From UBA953 sp945878755 (GTDB lineage: Bacteria > Verrucomicrobiota > Verrucomicrobiia > Opitutales > UBA953), in assembly GCA_945878755.1 (NCBI GenBank), contig CAMDWM010000001.1:1-64000 (forward strand): DNA of 64,000 bases, written 5' to 3'. The notes beneath the pieces were generated by a model that did not search any database, was not told the DNA's origin, and saw only the letters and a program-made list of their open reading frames with translations. Each line of letters begins with the position of its first letter. The first letter of the stretch is position 1. A program made the position numbers and the translations under genes. Shown in pieces: positions 8,998-17,688 of the stretch.

Positions 8998-9738
8998 ATG
9001 GTAGACACCAGCGAAAAGGGCGTGGTCCGCGTCGAGTCGCTCGCCAAGCACTACGGCCCGAAGGTTGCCGTGCAAAAGGTGAGCCTGCAACTCAAGGCCG
9101 GCGAAATCGTGGGGTTGCTCGGCCCGAACGGCGCCGGCAAGACGACCACGTTCTATATGGTCGTGGGCCTGATTCCCGCGACCGCCGGCAAGGTGTTTCT
9201 CGACGGTCGTAATATTACGGAGATGCCGATGTGGCAGCGCGCGAAGTCTGGCCTCGGCTACCTGCCGCAGGAGGCCTCCATCTTCCGCAAACTTTCGGTC
9301 TGGGATAATGTGATGGCCGTGGTGGAGACCTTGAACCTCCCCGGTCGCGAGGCGCATGCCCGGACGGCGCAGCAATTGGCCGACCTTGGCTTGGAACGCC
9401 TCGCCCGCCAGCCCGCCTTCACGCTTTCCGGTGGCGAGCGTCGCCGGCTGGAAATCGCCCGCGCCTTGGCCACGGGCCCGCGCTTTTTATTGATGGATGA
9501 GCCCTTTAGCGGGGTTGACCCCATCTCCGTGGCGGAAGTCCAATCCATCATCCGTCGCCTTAAGGAACGGGGCATCGGAGTCCTAATTACTGACCATAAT
9601 GTGCGGGAAACGCTCTCAATCGTGGATCGGGCCTACCTTATTCACCAAGGACGCGTGCTTGTCTCCGGCACCCCGCAGGATATCGTGAATGACCCAGAAA
9701 GCCGCCGTCACTACCTGGGCGAAGGCTTTAAACTCTAA
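8998..9738 (+). CDS. lptB: LPS export ABC transporter ATPase LptB
   Basis: The cytoplasmic ATPase that drives lipopolysaccharide extraction by LptFG and transport along the LptC-LptA-LptD path. All ABC motifs are present in 246 residues: Walker A GPNGAGKT (42-49), the LptB-type Q-loop LGYLPQEASIFRKLSV, signature LSGGERRRLEIARAL, Walker B LLMDEPFSGVDP and switch ITDHNVRETL. The NVRETL and RKLSV wording is characteristic of LptB/YhbG rather than of branched-chain amino acid ATPases. It follows the LptA-like gene and is followed after 6 bp by hprK. Confidence 0.95.
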   Translation: MVDTSEKGVVRVESLAKHYGPKVAVQKVSLQLKAGEIVGLLGPNGAGKTTTFYMVVGLIPATAGKVFLDGRNITEMPMWQRAKSGLGYLPQEASIFRKLSVWDNVMAVVETLNLPGREAHARTAQQLADLGLERLARQPAFTLSGGERRRLEIARALATGPRFLLMDEPFSGVDPISVAEVQSIIRRLKERGIGVLITDHNVRETLSIVDRAYLIHQGRVLVSGTPQDIVNDPESRRHYLGEGFKL

Positions 9739-9744
9739 CCTGCC

Positions 9745-10719
9745 ATGTCCGACCTCGCTCCTGAAACCCGCCCTGAATCCGTTTCGGTCCGGGAGTTCTT
9801 CGATTCCTTCCGTGACATGCTGCAGATGGAACTCCTCGCGGGCGCCGACGGCCTCGACAACGTCATCTCGGAGAAGTCCATCAATCGCCCGGCCTTGGCG
9901 GTCACTGGCTATTTCAAGGAATTTGCGAATCGCCGCCTGCAGCTTTTCGGTGCCGGCGAAATGGCTTACCTCGCTGACCAGCCCGACAGCGTGCGGGAGA
10001 AACTCGTGGATGACGTGTTCTCGAAGAAGGTTCCCGCCGTCGTCGTTTCGCGCGGCCTACAGGTAGACGACATGCTGAAGCGCCTGGCTGACAAGCACCA
10101 TACCCCGATTATTCGCACCCAGTTAAAGTCGAAGGACTTCTCGGCCGAAGCCACCGTCCTCCTTGAAGAAAAGTTTGCCCCGCGCACCAACCTGCATGCG
10201 ACCTTGGTCGATATCCGCGGCGTGGGGGTCCTGCTCCGAGGTGCCTCGGGCGTCGGGAAAAGTGAATGCGCATTGGCGCTCATTGAACGCGGACATTCTT
10301 TGGTTGCGGATGACTTTGTCATCGTTACCCTCATTGGTGATCGTGAGTTGCAGGGTACTTCGAAGGAACTGAACCGCGGCTACATGGAATGCCGCGGTAT
10401 CGGCATTATTAATATTGCCTCGCTTTTCGGGGTCCGTTCCGTCCGCCGCGAGAAGCGCGTCGACCTCGTCGTAACATTCGTGCTCTGGCAGCCAGGGATG
10501 GACGAAGAGCGCTCGGGCTTGGAGGTCGAAATGTTCGAAATTCTTGGACGCAAGGTCCCGCACATGACGATTCCAGTGCGGCCGGGCCGCGATATGGCCC
10601 GCCTCGTCGAAGTGGCTGCTATGGTGCATGCCTTGCGTGGGATGGGTCACGACTCCGCTAAGGAGTTTAGCGACCGCCTCATCCAGCACATGAGCCGCGG
10701 CGACCAGAACAAGGCCTAA
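9745..10719 (+). CDS. hprK: HPr kinase/phosphorylase
   Basis: Phosphorylates and dephosphorylates the PTS protein HPr on serine, linking carbon status to regulation. The 324-residue protein has an N-terminal DRTGG-like domain (about 10-135) and a C-terminal kinase domain with the P-loop GASGVGKS (166-173), the following segment LVADDFVIV, and the HprK signature YMECRGIGIINIASLFG. In Gram-negative bacteria hprK often lies near lptB and rpoN; here rpoN and hpf are missing and hprK directly follows lptB. A partner HPr is not in the window. Confidence 0.95.
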   Translation: MSDLAPETRPESVSVREFFDSFRDMLQMELLAGADGLDNVISEKSINRPALAVTGYFKEFANRRLQLFGAGEMAYLADQPDSVREKLVDDVFSKKVPAVVVSRGLQVDDMLKRLADKHHTPIIRTQLKSKDFSAEATVLLEEKFAPRTNLHATLVDIRGVGVLLRGASGVGKSECALALIERGHSLVADDFVIVTLIGDRELQGTSKELNRGYMECRGIGIINIASLFGVRSVRREKRVDLVVTFVLWQPGMDEERSGLEVEMFEILGRKVPHMTIPVRPGRDMARLVEVAAMVHALRGMGHDSAKEFSDRLIQHMSRGDQNKA

Positions 10720-10722
10720 GGC

Positions 10723-11370
10723 CTAGTTCTTCGAGCCGTCCCAGCGACAGTCGGCCATCACGCGGAGGCAGATTTCGCGGAGGTCGAAGAGCGTGGCTTC
10801 CAGTTCACTAGTAGCTTCGGCGGAGCTCAACCGGGCTTCGTCTGGGAGCTGCACGAGCAGGCCGATTGAATAGTTGATGGCCGAGAGGCCGCGTTTCATG
10901 TGGACCAGCGCGAGGGACATATCGCCGGTGTCCGTGGCGTTGATGGCCATGATCATCTGGTGCTCGACGTCCCAGAAGGAGTGCATGAGGTCGGCGGCGG
11001 TGAGCGCGTTGATGGCTAGGCCAGAATCTTGGCAAAGTTTTCGGAAGCAGACGGTCAACTGGATGCCCAAAGCCCGCGCCACGATATAGACCGGGTGTTG
11101 GTGGATGCAGTAGGGGAGGTCGGGGCTGTCATTATCTTCGTCCGTCACGTCGTCCGGGGGGTCGCCCGGACCCCAATCCGCGTTTTCCCAGCCCATGCGT
11201 CGCGCGGAGATGTCGAGGCGGTCGGGGAGGGGTTTGACCTCGTTATAGTAGGACAGGAAGCGGCCAACCTCGTGGTCATTGCGCAACAGGTAGCCTGCCC
11301 AGTCGGCTTCGCCCCAAGAGGCATTGCCGGAACCGTCGGAGTCGCCCAGAGGCTGGTCGCCGTCGTGCAT
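10723..11370 (-). CDS. Conserved-looking hypothetical protein, soluble
   Basis: A 215-residue protein I do not recognise. The first 75 residues are acidic and rich in Asp, Gly and Trp (GEADWAGYLLRNDHEVGRF, then DPPDDVTDEDNDSPDLPYC). The C-terminal 120 residues look fully helical and include HSFWDVEHQMIMAINATDTG and SSAEATSELEATLFDLREIC. There is no signal peptide or membrane segment. It is convergent with hprK (3 bp apart) and divergent from trpD. Codon use resembles its neighbours, so it is probably a real gene. Confidence 0.7.
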   Translation of the reverse strand: MHDGDQPLGDSDGSGNASWGEADWAGYLLRNDHEVGRFLSYYNEVKPLPDRLDISARRMGWENADWGPGDPPDDVTDEDNDSPDLPYCIHQHPVYIVARALGIQLTVCFRKLCQDSGLAINALTAADLMHSFWDVEHQMIMAINATDTGDMSLALVHMKRGLSAINYSIGLLVQLPDEARLSSAEATSELEATLFDLREICLRVMADCRWDGSKN

Positions 11371-11462
11371 GGGTTTACGATGGGTAGGAAACTAGGGGAT
11401 GCAAACCCCTTGTCGGATAAATTCCCCTTGTCCCGGCCCCTTGTCCCGTGGCTAATCGTGCC

Positions 11463-12500
11463 ATGGACCTGCCTAACCTCACCCAAGCCCTGGTGGCCGG
11501 CCGTTCCTTGACGCCCGCCGAGGCGGCTTCGTCGGCCGCCGCGATGGTCGCCGCGGATGTCCCCGATGCCGCGAAAGAAGCCTTCCTGCTGGCTTTGGCT
11601 ACACGGGGTGAGACTGCGACGGAGGTCACGGCGTTTGCCCAGGCCTACCGCGGCTTGGCTCGGCAGATTGACTTCGGCGACGTCCCCGCCCGGGCCATCG
11701 ACATTGTCGGTACCGGTGGCGACCGCTCGGGCAGTTTTAATATTTCTTCGGCGAGCGCGCTCATCGTGGCCGCTGCTGGCGTGCCCGTCATCAAGCACGG
11801 CAATCGTTCAATCACTTCGAAGTCGGGGAGCGCTGATTTTCTCGCCGCCTTGGGCGTCGTGCTGGAAGCAGACGCCGACCAACTGCGCAAGGCACTGCGC
11901 GAAGCAAATTTCTGCTACCTTTACGCCCCCGCTTTTCATCCGGCCTTCAAGGCCATTTTGGGCGTCCGTAAGAAGATCGCCGAAAGCGGGACCAAGACGA
12001 TCTTCAATGTGCTGGGCCCGCTCATCAATCCCGCCCAGCCAGCGTATATGTTAGTCGGCGTCTATGACGTCCGTTGGGTTGAGCCTTTGGCCGCTGCCTT
12101 GCAGGAGCTGGGCGTGAAGCGTGGCCTCGTCACGCACACCGCCGTGGGCGGTGGCATGGATGAAGTCACGACGGCTGGTCCGGTGCGTGTGCGTGGGTGC
12201 GGAGAGTTAGCACACATTGACGCGACGTGGTTGCCGGGTGATTTTGGGTTCACGCAATGCACGGTCGCCGACCTGCGGGGCGGTAGCCCAGAAGAGAACT
12301 TGGTAATGTTCTCCGACCTCTTAGTGGGTGGCGTTTCGGACGGCCTGCTGGACACCTTGTGCCTCAGTGCGGGGACGGCGCTGTGGGTCGCCAACGTCGT
12401 CAAGGATCCCGCGGCGGGGGCGGTCTTGGCTCGGCAGATTATCCTCGGTGGCGCTTTACGCGACGAGGCCATCAAGCTACGCGACGCCTACCGCAGCTGA
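11463..12500 (+). CDS. trpD: Anthranilate phosphoribosyltransferase
   Basis: Second step of tryptophan synthesis: transfers the phosphoribosyl group from PRPP to anthranilate. The 345-residue protein shows the N-terminal helical domain (MDLPNLTQALVAGRSLT onward), the PRPP loop DIVGTGGDRSGSFNIS, KHGNRSITSKSGSADFLAALG, the anthranilate-side segment HPAFKAILGVRKKI, and NVLGPLINPA. I prefer ATG 11463; a GTG at 11448 would add five residues and has no better ribosome site. No other trp gene adjoins it. The 3' end overlaps the convergent waaA by 13 bp. Confidence 0.95.
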   Translation: MDLPNLTQALVAGRSLTPAEAASSAAAMVAADVPDAAKEAFLLALATRGETATEVTAFAQAYRGLARQIDFGDVPARAIDIVGTGGDRSGSFNISSASALIVAAAGVPVIKHGNRSITSKSGSADFLAALGVVLEADADQLRKALREANFCYLYAPAFHPAFKAILGVRKKIAESGTKTIFNVLGPLINPAQPAYMLVGVYDVRWVEPLAAALQELGVKRGLVTHTAVGGGMDEVTTAGPVRVRGCGELAHIDATWLPGDFGFTQCTVADLRGGSPEENLVMFSDLLVGGVSDGLLDTLCLSAGTALWVANVVKDPAAGAVLARQIILGGALRDEAIKLRDAYRS

Positions 12501-13774
12501 GCCAAGATGGCTTGAGCGGTCCGGTGCGAGGCCCCGCGATTGGACGCGTGCCATTCTTGGCCGGCTTGACCCATGCGGGTACGGGTCGCGGCGTCGCGGG
12601 CTAAAGCGAGCAGGGTGGTCAGGGTGTCGGCGGCATGAGCGGACTTACGGGCAGCACCGACCCGTTCGAGCCCTTGGCAGATGGCTTTAAAGTTCGTCAT
12701 GTGCGGTCCGTAGACCACAGGGACGCCTGCGGCAGCACATTCGACGGGCGTCTGCCCGCCGTCGTGCGGGGCGATGCTCTTACCGGTGAAGGCAAGGTCG
12801 GCGGCCCGCGTTAGCTGGCGGAGTTCGCCCGTCGTGTCAGCGAAGTGTACCACGGTGCCGACGGGGGCGGTGGTGCCTTGCGTCGAGCGTTGATGGAAGG
12901 AGAGTCCACTAGCGGCGAGCAAACGGACGAGCGCTTCGCGGCGTTCCGCATGACGCGGGGCGAGCAATAGGCGCGCGTCAAGGCCCTCGCTGCGCAGCGT
13001 CTTCACCACATCAAGCAAGAGTGCCTCTTCGCCTTCCCAAGTGGACGAACCCAGCAGCACGAGGCTACGATCCAAGCCATCAAAGCCCAACGCCTGTCGC
13101 AGCACGAGGCGTTCGCCTAGAGAGAGGGGACCATCGGACGCCACATCGAATTTCAAGTTCCCGGTCACGTCGATATTCGCGGGTTCGGCGCCGAGCGACA
13201 TCAAGCGGCGCGCATCCTCTTCACTGCCCGAGCCGATCCAGGTGAAACCAGCGAGCAAGCCACGACTCGCTCCCTTGAACCGCTGATGCCGCGCGAACGA
13301 ACGATCGGAGAGCCGAGCGTTGATGAGGAGCGTCGGTAATTTCCGCGCCCGTGCTTGCCCCAAGTGTTCGGGCCACAGCTCGCCCTCCGTCAGGACGATG
13401 GCGCTGGGTTGGAGGCGGCGATAGGCCAAGGCACTACAGGGCCAGAAATCTAAAGGGAAGATGCCGATGAAGGTGCAGACCTCGGCATAACGCTCGCGGG
13501 CTAAGCGGTAGCCGGTGCTAGTCGTCGTGGTCAGCACTAAGTCGACTTGGCCGGACGCCTTGAGTTCCTTGAGCAGGGGGCCGATGGCCTCGATTTCACC
13601 GACCGAGACTGCCTGTATCCAGACGCGCTTGGGGTGGGCAGGGAGGGCGGGGAGGAAGCCGAGTCGCTGGCTAAAACCCGCTCCATACCCCCCGCGGCGG
13701 ACCATCCGCCACAAATAATACGGCGAGGCCAGGAGCAGGAGGGGGAGGAAGAGGATGCGGTAGGCCCACAACAT
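12488..13774 (-). CDS. waaA: 3-deoxy-D-manno-octulosonic acid (Kdo) transferase
   Basis: Attaches Kdo from CMP-Kdo to lipid IVA on the inner face of the cytoplasmic membrane, the first step of LPS core assembly. The 428-residue protein starts with a membrane anchor (LWAYRILFLPLLLLASPYYLW). It continues with an N-terminal GT-B half containing WIQAVSVGEIEAIGPLL (proposed catalytic Glu), TTTTSTGYRLA, TEGELWPEHL and LINARLSDRSF. The C-terminal half has GNLKFDV, LLGSSTWEGEE, APRHAERRE and GGQTPVECAAAGVPVVYGPH. How many Kdo units it adds cannot be told. It is divergent from rpsB across about 210 bp. Confidence 0.95.
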   Translation of the reverse strand: MLWAYRILFLPLLLLASPYYLWRMVRRGGYGAGFSQRLGFLPALPAHPKRVWIQAVSVGEIEAIGPLLKELKASGQVDLVLTTTTSTGYRLARERYAEVCTFIGIFPLDFWPCSALAYRRLQPSAIVLTEGELWPEHLGQARARKLPTLLINARLSDRSFARHQRFKGASRGLLAGFTWIGSGSEEDARRLMSLGAEPANIDVTGNLKFDVASDGPLSLGERLVLRQALGFDGLDRSLVLLGSSTWEGEEALLLDVVKTLRSEGLDARLLLAPRHAERREALVRLLAASGLSFHQRSTQGTTAPVGTVVHFADTTGELRQLTRAADLAFTGKSIAPHDGGQTPVECAAAGVPVVYGPHMTNFKAICQGLERVGAARKSAHAADTLTTLLALARDAATRTRMGQAGQEWHASNRGASHRTAQAILAQLR

Positions 13775-13985
13775 GAACCACGGAAAGTGTCTCCCCCTTC
13801 TGGATTGTCAGCCCAAAACACCCCTTTTTCCCTTGCCAGAGGGGGGTGGGGGTGTTTGAAAACCCATTCCACCGTTGGAAGCTACCGCCGATTGCTTCCG
13901 ACATCCTAATCAAAACTGCAGTTAACTACACCTGATCCAATGTCCTCTCCTTCGGCAAGAAGCGGGATACGGAGCTAAAAATACC

Positions 13986-14843
13986 ATGAACATCACCGTA
14001 AAAGACCTCCTCGACGCTGGCGTGCACTTCGGCCACCAGACCCGTCGCTGGAATCCTAAATCCCGTCCGTTTATTTTCGACCACCGTAATGGCGTGTCGA
14101 TCATCGACCTCGAGAAGTCGCATGCGTGCCTCGCCGCCGCTGCTGCCTACCTCGAAGACATCTCCGCCAAGGGCAAGGAAGTGCTCTTCGTCGCGACCAA
14201 GCCTCAGGCTCAGGAAGTCGTCCGCGCTGCCGCTAAGGCGACCGGTATGCCCTTCGCCGTTAACCGCTGGCTCGGTGGTACGCTCACTAATTTCACGACT
14301 ATTAAGAAGTCGCTCGAGTCCTACCGCACCTACCTGAAGATGGAGCAGGACGGTTCCCTCGCTAAGATGCACAAGAAAGAAGGCGCCGCCGTCCGTCGCG
14401 AGATGTCCCGTATGCTGCGCAACTTCGAAGGTCTCCTCGAATACCGCGAGCTCCCTACCGCGATGATTGTCATCGATACCAAGCACGAAGCCATCGCCGT
14501 CGCAGAGGCCAACCGCCTCAAGATTCCGGTGATCGGCCTCTGCGACTCGAACTCCGACCCTTCGGTCCTCAAGTTCCCGATCCCAGGTAACGATGACGCC
14601 GCTAAGTCTATCCGCCTTGTGGTCGAAGTCCTCACGCAGGCCGTTCAGAACGGTCAGGCTCGCCGTAAGGTCGACGCTAACCCGCGCAAGACCGTGACCC
14701 CTCTCTCCCGTGGTGAAACCATCGAGAACGCTCAGCCTGAAGTCACCATTTCCGATGAGCTGTTGAAGGCCTCCGAAGGTTCCGAAGGCGAAGTAGCTCA
14801 GGGCGGCGTCAAGGCTGTCCGTCCGCGCAAGACCACTAAGTAA
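13986..14843 (+). CDS. rpsB: 30S ribosomal protein S2
   Basis: S2 stabilises the head-platform junction of the small subunit. The 285-residue protein begins MNITVKDLLDAGVHFGHQTRRWNP, and keeps the S2 landmarks GVSIIDLEKS, FVATKPQAQE, NRWLGGTLTNF and DTKHEAIAVAEANRLKIPVIGLCDSN. The last 40 residues form a charged tail beyond the conserved fold. GGAG at 13971-13974 is a plausible ribosome site. The 211-bp leader contains a GGAAGC/GCTTCC hairpin (13877-13899) and the palindrome AACTGCAGTT (13914-13923), which may be regulatory. tsf follows after 7 bp. Confidence 0.97.
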   Translation: MNITVKDLLDAGVHFGHQTRRWNPKSRPFIFDHRNGVSIIDLEKSHACLAAAAAYLEDISAKGKEVLFVATKPQAQEVVRAAAKATGMPFAVNRWLGGTLTNFTTIKKSLESYRTYLKMEQDGSLAKMHKKEGAAVRREMSRMLRNFEGLLEYRELPTAMIVIDTKHEAIAVAEANRLKIPVIGLCDSNSDPSVLKFPIPGNDDAAKSIRLVVEVLTQAVQNGQARRKVDANPRKTVTPLSRGETIENAQPEVTISDELLKASEGSEGEVAQGGVKAVRPRKTTK

Positions 14844-14850
14844 TCTCGCC

Positions 14851-15891
14851 ATGTCCGTTATCACCGCCCAGACGGTCAACGAGCTGCGCCAGCGTACCGG
14901 CGCGGGTCTCATGGATTGCAAGAAGGCCCTCACCGAGGCCAATGCCGACATGGAAAAGGCCGTCGAAATCCTCCGCATTAAGGGGATCGCGACGCGCAAC
15001 AAGAAGGCTGACCGCAAGGCCAGCGAAGGGATGTTCGCCGTTAAGGTCGAGGCCTCCGGTTCGTCCGCGACGCTCCTCGAACTCAATTGCGAAACCGACT
15101 TCGTCGCCAAGAACGAAGCCTTCGTCGCCCTCGCCAAGGATCTCGTCGGTCAAGCGGCCCTGCACGGTGTCGACAACCTACTCGACCAGCCCTACCACGC
15201 CGACGCTTCTCGTAAGGTAAACGACTACCTTAACGACCAGGTCACCAAAATCGGCGAGAACCTCAAGGTCTCCCGCGTGCTCAAGTTTGCCGCTTCCGGT
15301 AACGGTCGCGTCTCCGCTTACGTCCACACGGGTGCTAAGATTGCGGTCCTCATCGAGCTCTCAACGAAGTCCGCCGCGGGTGCTTCGCACGCCGCCGTGG
15401 CTGACTTCGCTCGCCAGATGGCGATGCAGGTCGTGGCCAATAACGGCCGTTTCGTTCGTCGCGAAGAAGTTTCCGCTGAAGTCGTCGCTAAGGAGCGCGA
15501 AATCGCTCTCGAGTTCACCAAGTCGGAAGCCGATAAGGCAATCGAAGAGTGCAAGCGCGTGATCGAAGACTATAAGGGTCAGCTCGTCGAACAGCAGGAA
15601 GCCAAGAACGCTGAGGTCATCGCCGAACTCGAAAAGCGCATCGTGGTTGCGGAAAAGCAGTTCGCCGCTTCCGAGTCCCGCAAGAAGGCGCAGCTTTCGA
15701 ATATCGAGAAAATCATCTCCGGTCGTGTTGATAAATACTTCGCCGATGTTTGCTTGCTCGAACAACCGTTCTTCCGTGACCCGGATAAGAAGGTCTCCCA
15801 ACTCCTCGCCGAACTCTCCAAGCAGGTCGGCGAAGAGGTCTCGGTCGTCCGCTTCTCCCGCTTCCAGGTGGGTGAGACGGCCGCTGAATAA
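14851..15891 (+). CDS. tsf: Elongation factor Ts with a long charged insertion
   Basis: Guanine nucleotide exchange factor for EF-Tu. The N-terminal UBA-like part (LRQRTGAGLMDCKKALTEAN) and the core motif LNCETDFVAKNEAF are standard. The last segment contains SGRVDKYFADVCLLEQPFFRD, also standard. Between EREIALE (about 216-222) and IEKIISGR (about 286) lie 63 mostly charged residues with heptad-like spacing, where most EF-Ts have about 11-15. That makes the protein 346 residues. The insertion probably enlarges the coiled-coil subdomain. There is no clear Shine-Dalgarno site in the 7-bp gap from rpsB, so translational coupling is likely. Confidence 0.95.
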   Translation: MSVITAQTVNELRQRTGAGLMDCKKALTEANADMEKAVEILRIKGIATRNKKADRKASEGMFAVKVEASGSSATLLELNCETDFVAKNEAFVALAKDLVGQAALHGVDNLLDQPYHADASRKVNDYLNDQVTKIGENLKVSRVLKFAASGNGRVSAYVHTGAKIAVLIELSTKSAAGASHAAVADFARQMAMQVVANNGRFVRREEVSAEVVAKEREIALEFTKSEADKAIEECKRVIEDYKGQLVEQQEAKNAEVIAELEKRIVVAEKQFAASESRKKAQLSNIEKIISGRVDKYFADVCLLEQPFFRDPDKKVSQLLAELSKQVGEEVSVVRFSRFQVGETAAE

Positions 15892-15912
15892 GCGACCTTA
15901 GTCCGCACGCTC

Positions 15913-15948
15913 GGGCCGGTTTCCGCAAGGCAGCCGGCCCTTTGCTTT
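15913..15948 (+). terminator. Rho-independent terminator after tsf
   Basis: GGGCCGG (15913-15919) pairs with CCGGCCC (15934-15940) across a 14-nt loop and is followed by TTTGCTTT. It ends the rpsB-tsf operon. Confidence 0.75.
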
Positions 15949-15976
15949 ACATCGGCCGTGCAGGACTTAGCATCGG

Positions 15977-16381
15977 GTGGTGGCTTTCAGACCTGACATC
16001 TTCCTCCGGTGCGTCCGCGGGCAATGTCCCGATTGTGGCCTGCCGGTGCGCCCGATGGCGGTCAAAGGATTCTGGAGCCGATTCTCGAATACGCCCGCTG
16101 CCTGCAGTCACTGCGGCATGGTACTCCGGCGGAAGGAAGGTTTCTTCCTAGGGGCAATCGTTTGGAACTACGCGCTGACGGCCTTCGGCGTCCTGCCGAT
16201 TCTTTTATTCTGCTTAAGCCAAGGTTGGGTCAGTGGCCTCACCGCAGTGAAGATCGCCGTGGCGACGGCGCTCATCGTGCCACCGTTTATCCATGCACTC
16301 TCCTGGCGGCTATGGCTAGGGACTTATTACGGATCGTTGCCGGAGCAACTACCCTCGGCGGCTCTCCGGACGGACGACTAG
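15977..16381 (+). CDS. DUF983-like zinc-ribbon membrane protein
   Basis: A 134-residue protein with two CxxC knuckles (CPDCG near 17-21 and CSHCG near 43-47) followed by two membrane segments: IVWNYALTAFGVLPILLFCL and, after a short loop, one around AVATALIVPPFIHAL. This order of zinc ribbon plus two helices matches the DUF983 family, whose function is unknown. The start is GTG at 15977 (or 15980). It is convergent with the prenyl diphosphate synthase, 10 bp apart. Confidence 0.7.
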   Translation: MVAFRPDIFLRCVRGQCPDCGLPVRPMAVKGFWSRFSNTPAACSHCGMVLRRKEGFFLGAIVWNYALTAFGVLPILLFCLSQGWVSGLTAVKIAVATALIVPPFIHALSWRLWLGTYYGSLPEQLPSAALRTDD

Positions 16382-16391
16382 CTTTCGCCGC

Positions 16392-17279
16392 TTAGCGGTC
16401 CCGACTGGCCATGCGCGTGATCAAAGCGCACAGGAAAGCCGTGTCGCCTTGGCACGCGGCAAGGTGGATGTTGGCTTCGGTCGTCAGGGCTTGGATGCGG
16501 GTCTGTGTGGCGGGGATGCCATGCAGGCTGGGGTAGGTGAACTTACCGTTCTGCACATCGGCACCCACGGGCTTCCCGAGCTGCGCAGTATTGGCGGAGC
16601 CATCGAGGAGGTCATCGACCAACTGGAAAGCGATCCCGGCGGCCCGACCCGCGAGGCGGCAATGCTCGACGTCTGCCGCGGAGGCTCCGCCAATCAGTGC
16701 ACCCATGGCAAGCGGGGCGCTGAGCATGGCGGCCGTCTTGCCGAGGAGGATGAATTCGAGGCGGTCGGCATCGGCCACCGCGGTGAGACCGCCCATATCT
16801 TCGGTCTGCCCGCCGACGAGGAGTGTTGAGCCTGCGGCGTGCGCGAGCTCTGCCACTAAGCGGCGGGCGAGTTCGGGTCGATCGGTGTAGCCTTGAGCTA
16901 GCAGCGCAAAAGCTAACGGCAGCAGGGCGTCGCCGGCGAGAAGGGCAGTCGCTTCGTCGAAAGCCTTGTGGCACGATGGCCGGCCTCGCCGCAGGTCGGA
17001 GTTATCCATACACGGCAAATCGTCGTGGATAAGGGAATACGTATGGATGCACTCTAGGGCGGTTGCCGCATGGCGGGCGTCGGCACTAGGCTGGAAGGCT
17101 TGGGCGGCGGCGAGGCAGAGGACGGGGCGCAGTCGCTTACCGCCGGCCTCGAGCGAGTAACGCATGGCGGCGTGGAGGCGGGCTGGCCGCGTCTCAGCGG
17201 CCGGCGTCAGGGTGCGCAAAGCCAATTCCGCGGCCTGGATCAGGGAGTCGTGCTGCGACTGGAACCTGGCGGCGTCCAT
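16392..17279 (-). CDS. ispA: Polyprenyl (farnesyl/geranylgeranyl) diphosphate synthase
   Basis: Short-chain trans-prenyl diphosphate synthase of isoprenoid synthesis, supplying quinones and undecaprenyl phosphate. The 295-residue protein has the first aspartate-rich motif in its bacterial form DDLPCMD (86-92), with the GGKRLRP segment (47-53) before it, and the second motif DDLLD (near 220). It also has the usual GKTAAMLSAPLAMGALIGG. Length and first motif fit the farnesyl type, but chain length (C15 or C20) cannot be fixed without modelling. It starts 3 bp after the YhbY-like gene and is probably co-transcribed. Confidence 0.9.
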   Translation of the reverse strand: MDAARFQSQHDSLIQAAELALRTLTPAAETRPARLHAAMRYSLEAGGKRLRPVLCLAAAQAFQPSADARHAATALECIHTYSLIHDDLPCMDNSDLRRGRPSCHKAFDEATALLAGDALLPLAFALLAQGYTDRPELARRLVAELAHAAGSTLLVGGQTEDMGGLTAVADADRLEFILLGKTAAMLSAPLAMGALIGGASAADVEHCRLAGRAAGIAFQLVDDLLDGSANTAQLGKPVGADVQNGKFTYPSLHGIPATQTRIQALTTEANIHLAACQGDTAFLCALITRMASRDR

Positions 17280-17282
17280 CGT

Positions 17283-17594
17283 TTATTCGCCGTCGTCTTC
17301 GGCGACCTCAGCTAACTTAAAGAAAGTCGCCGTCCGGCCGACGTTACCGATTACCTCGCTGCCAGTTAGCCGGGCGAGCTCCTGCATCTGGGTTTCCATC
17401 ACGTCACGCTCGGCGGTGAACCGAACCTTCACGAGGTCGGCCTTGTCGAAGGCCTGGAGGAGAAGTTTGGCGATGCCCTCGTTAATGCCGGCCTTGCCCA
17501 CGAAGACCTTGGGGTCGAGGGTTTGCGCGAGGCTACGAAGCTTGCTGCGTTCCGCCCCCGTGAGGCTTGGTTTATCTGTTGAGCCGTTATCCAT
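17283..17594 (-). CDS. yhbY: YhbY/CRS1-CRM-family RNA-binding protein
   Basis: A 103-residue single-CRM-domain protein. YhbY relatives bind 50S precursor particles. Family landmarks are LTGAERSKLRSLAQTLDP, VFVGKAGINEGIAKLLLQAF, LVKVRF and a final GxxxxFFK-like GRTATFFKLA. The ATG at 17594 gives the normal length; the reading frame stays open further upstream, but that extension has no family similarity. It lies 3 bp from the prenyl diphosphate synthase gene. Confidence 0.85.
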   Translation of the reverse strand: MDNGSTDKPSLTGAERSKLRSLAQTLDPKVFVGKAGINEGIAKLLLQAFDKADLVKVRFTAERDVMETQMQELARLTGSEVIGNVGRTATFFKLAEVAEDDGE

Positions 17595-17688
17595 GACGCC
17601 TATTCCGCTTTCGGAAGGGGAGGGAGTCAACGGGCTAATCAGGTAAGCCCCTGCTTGCCTGCTGACCAGGGTTTCATAGGTTGCGCAG

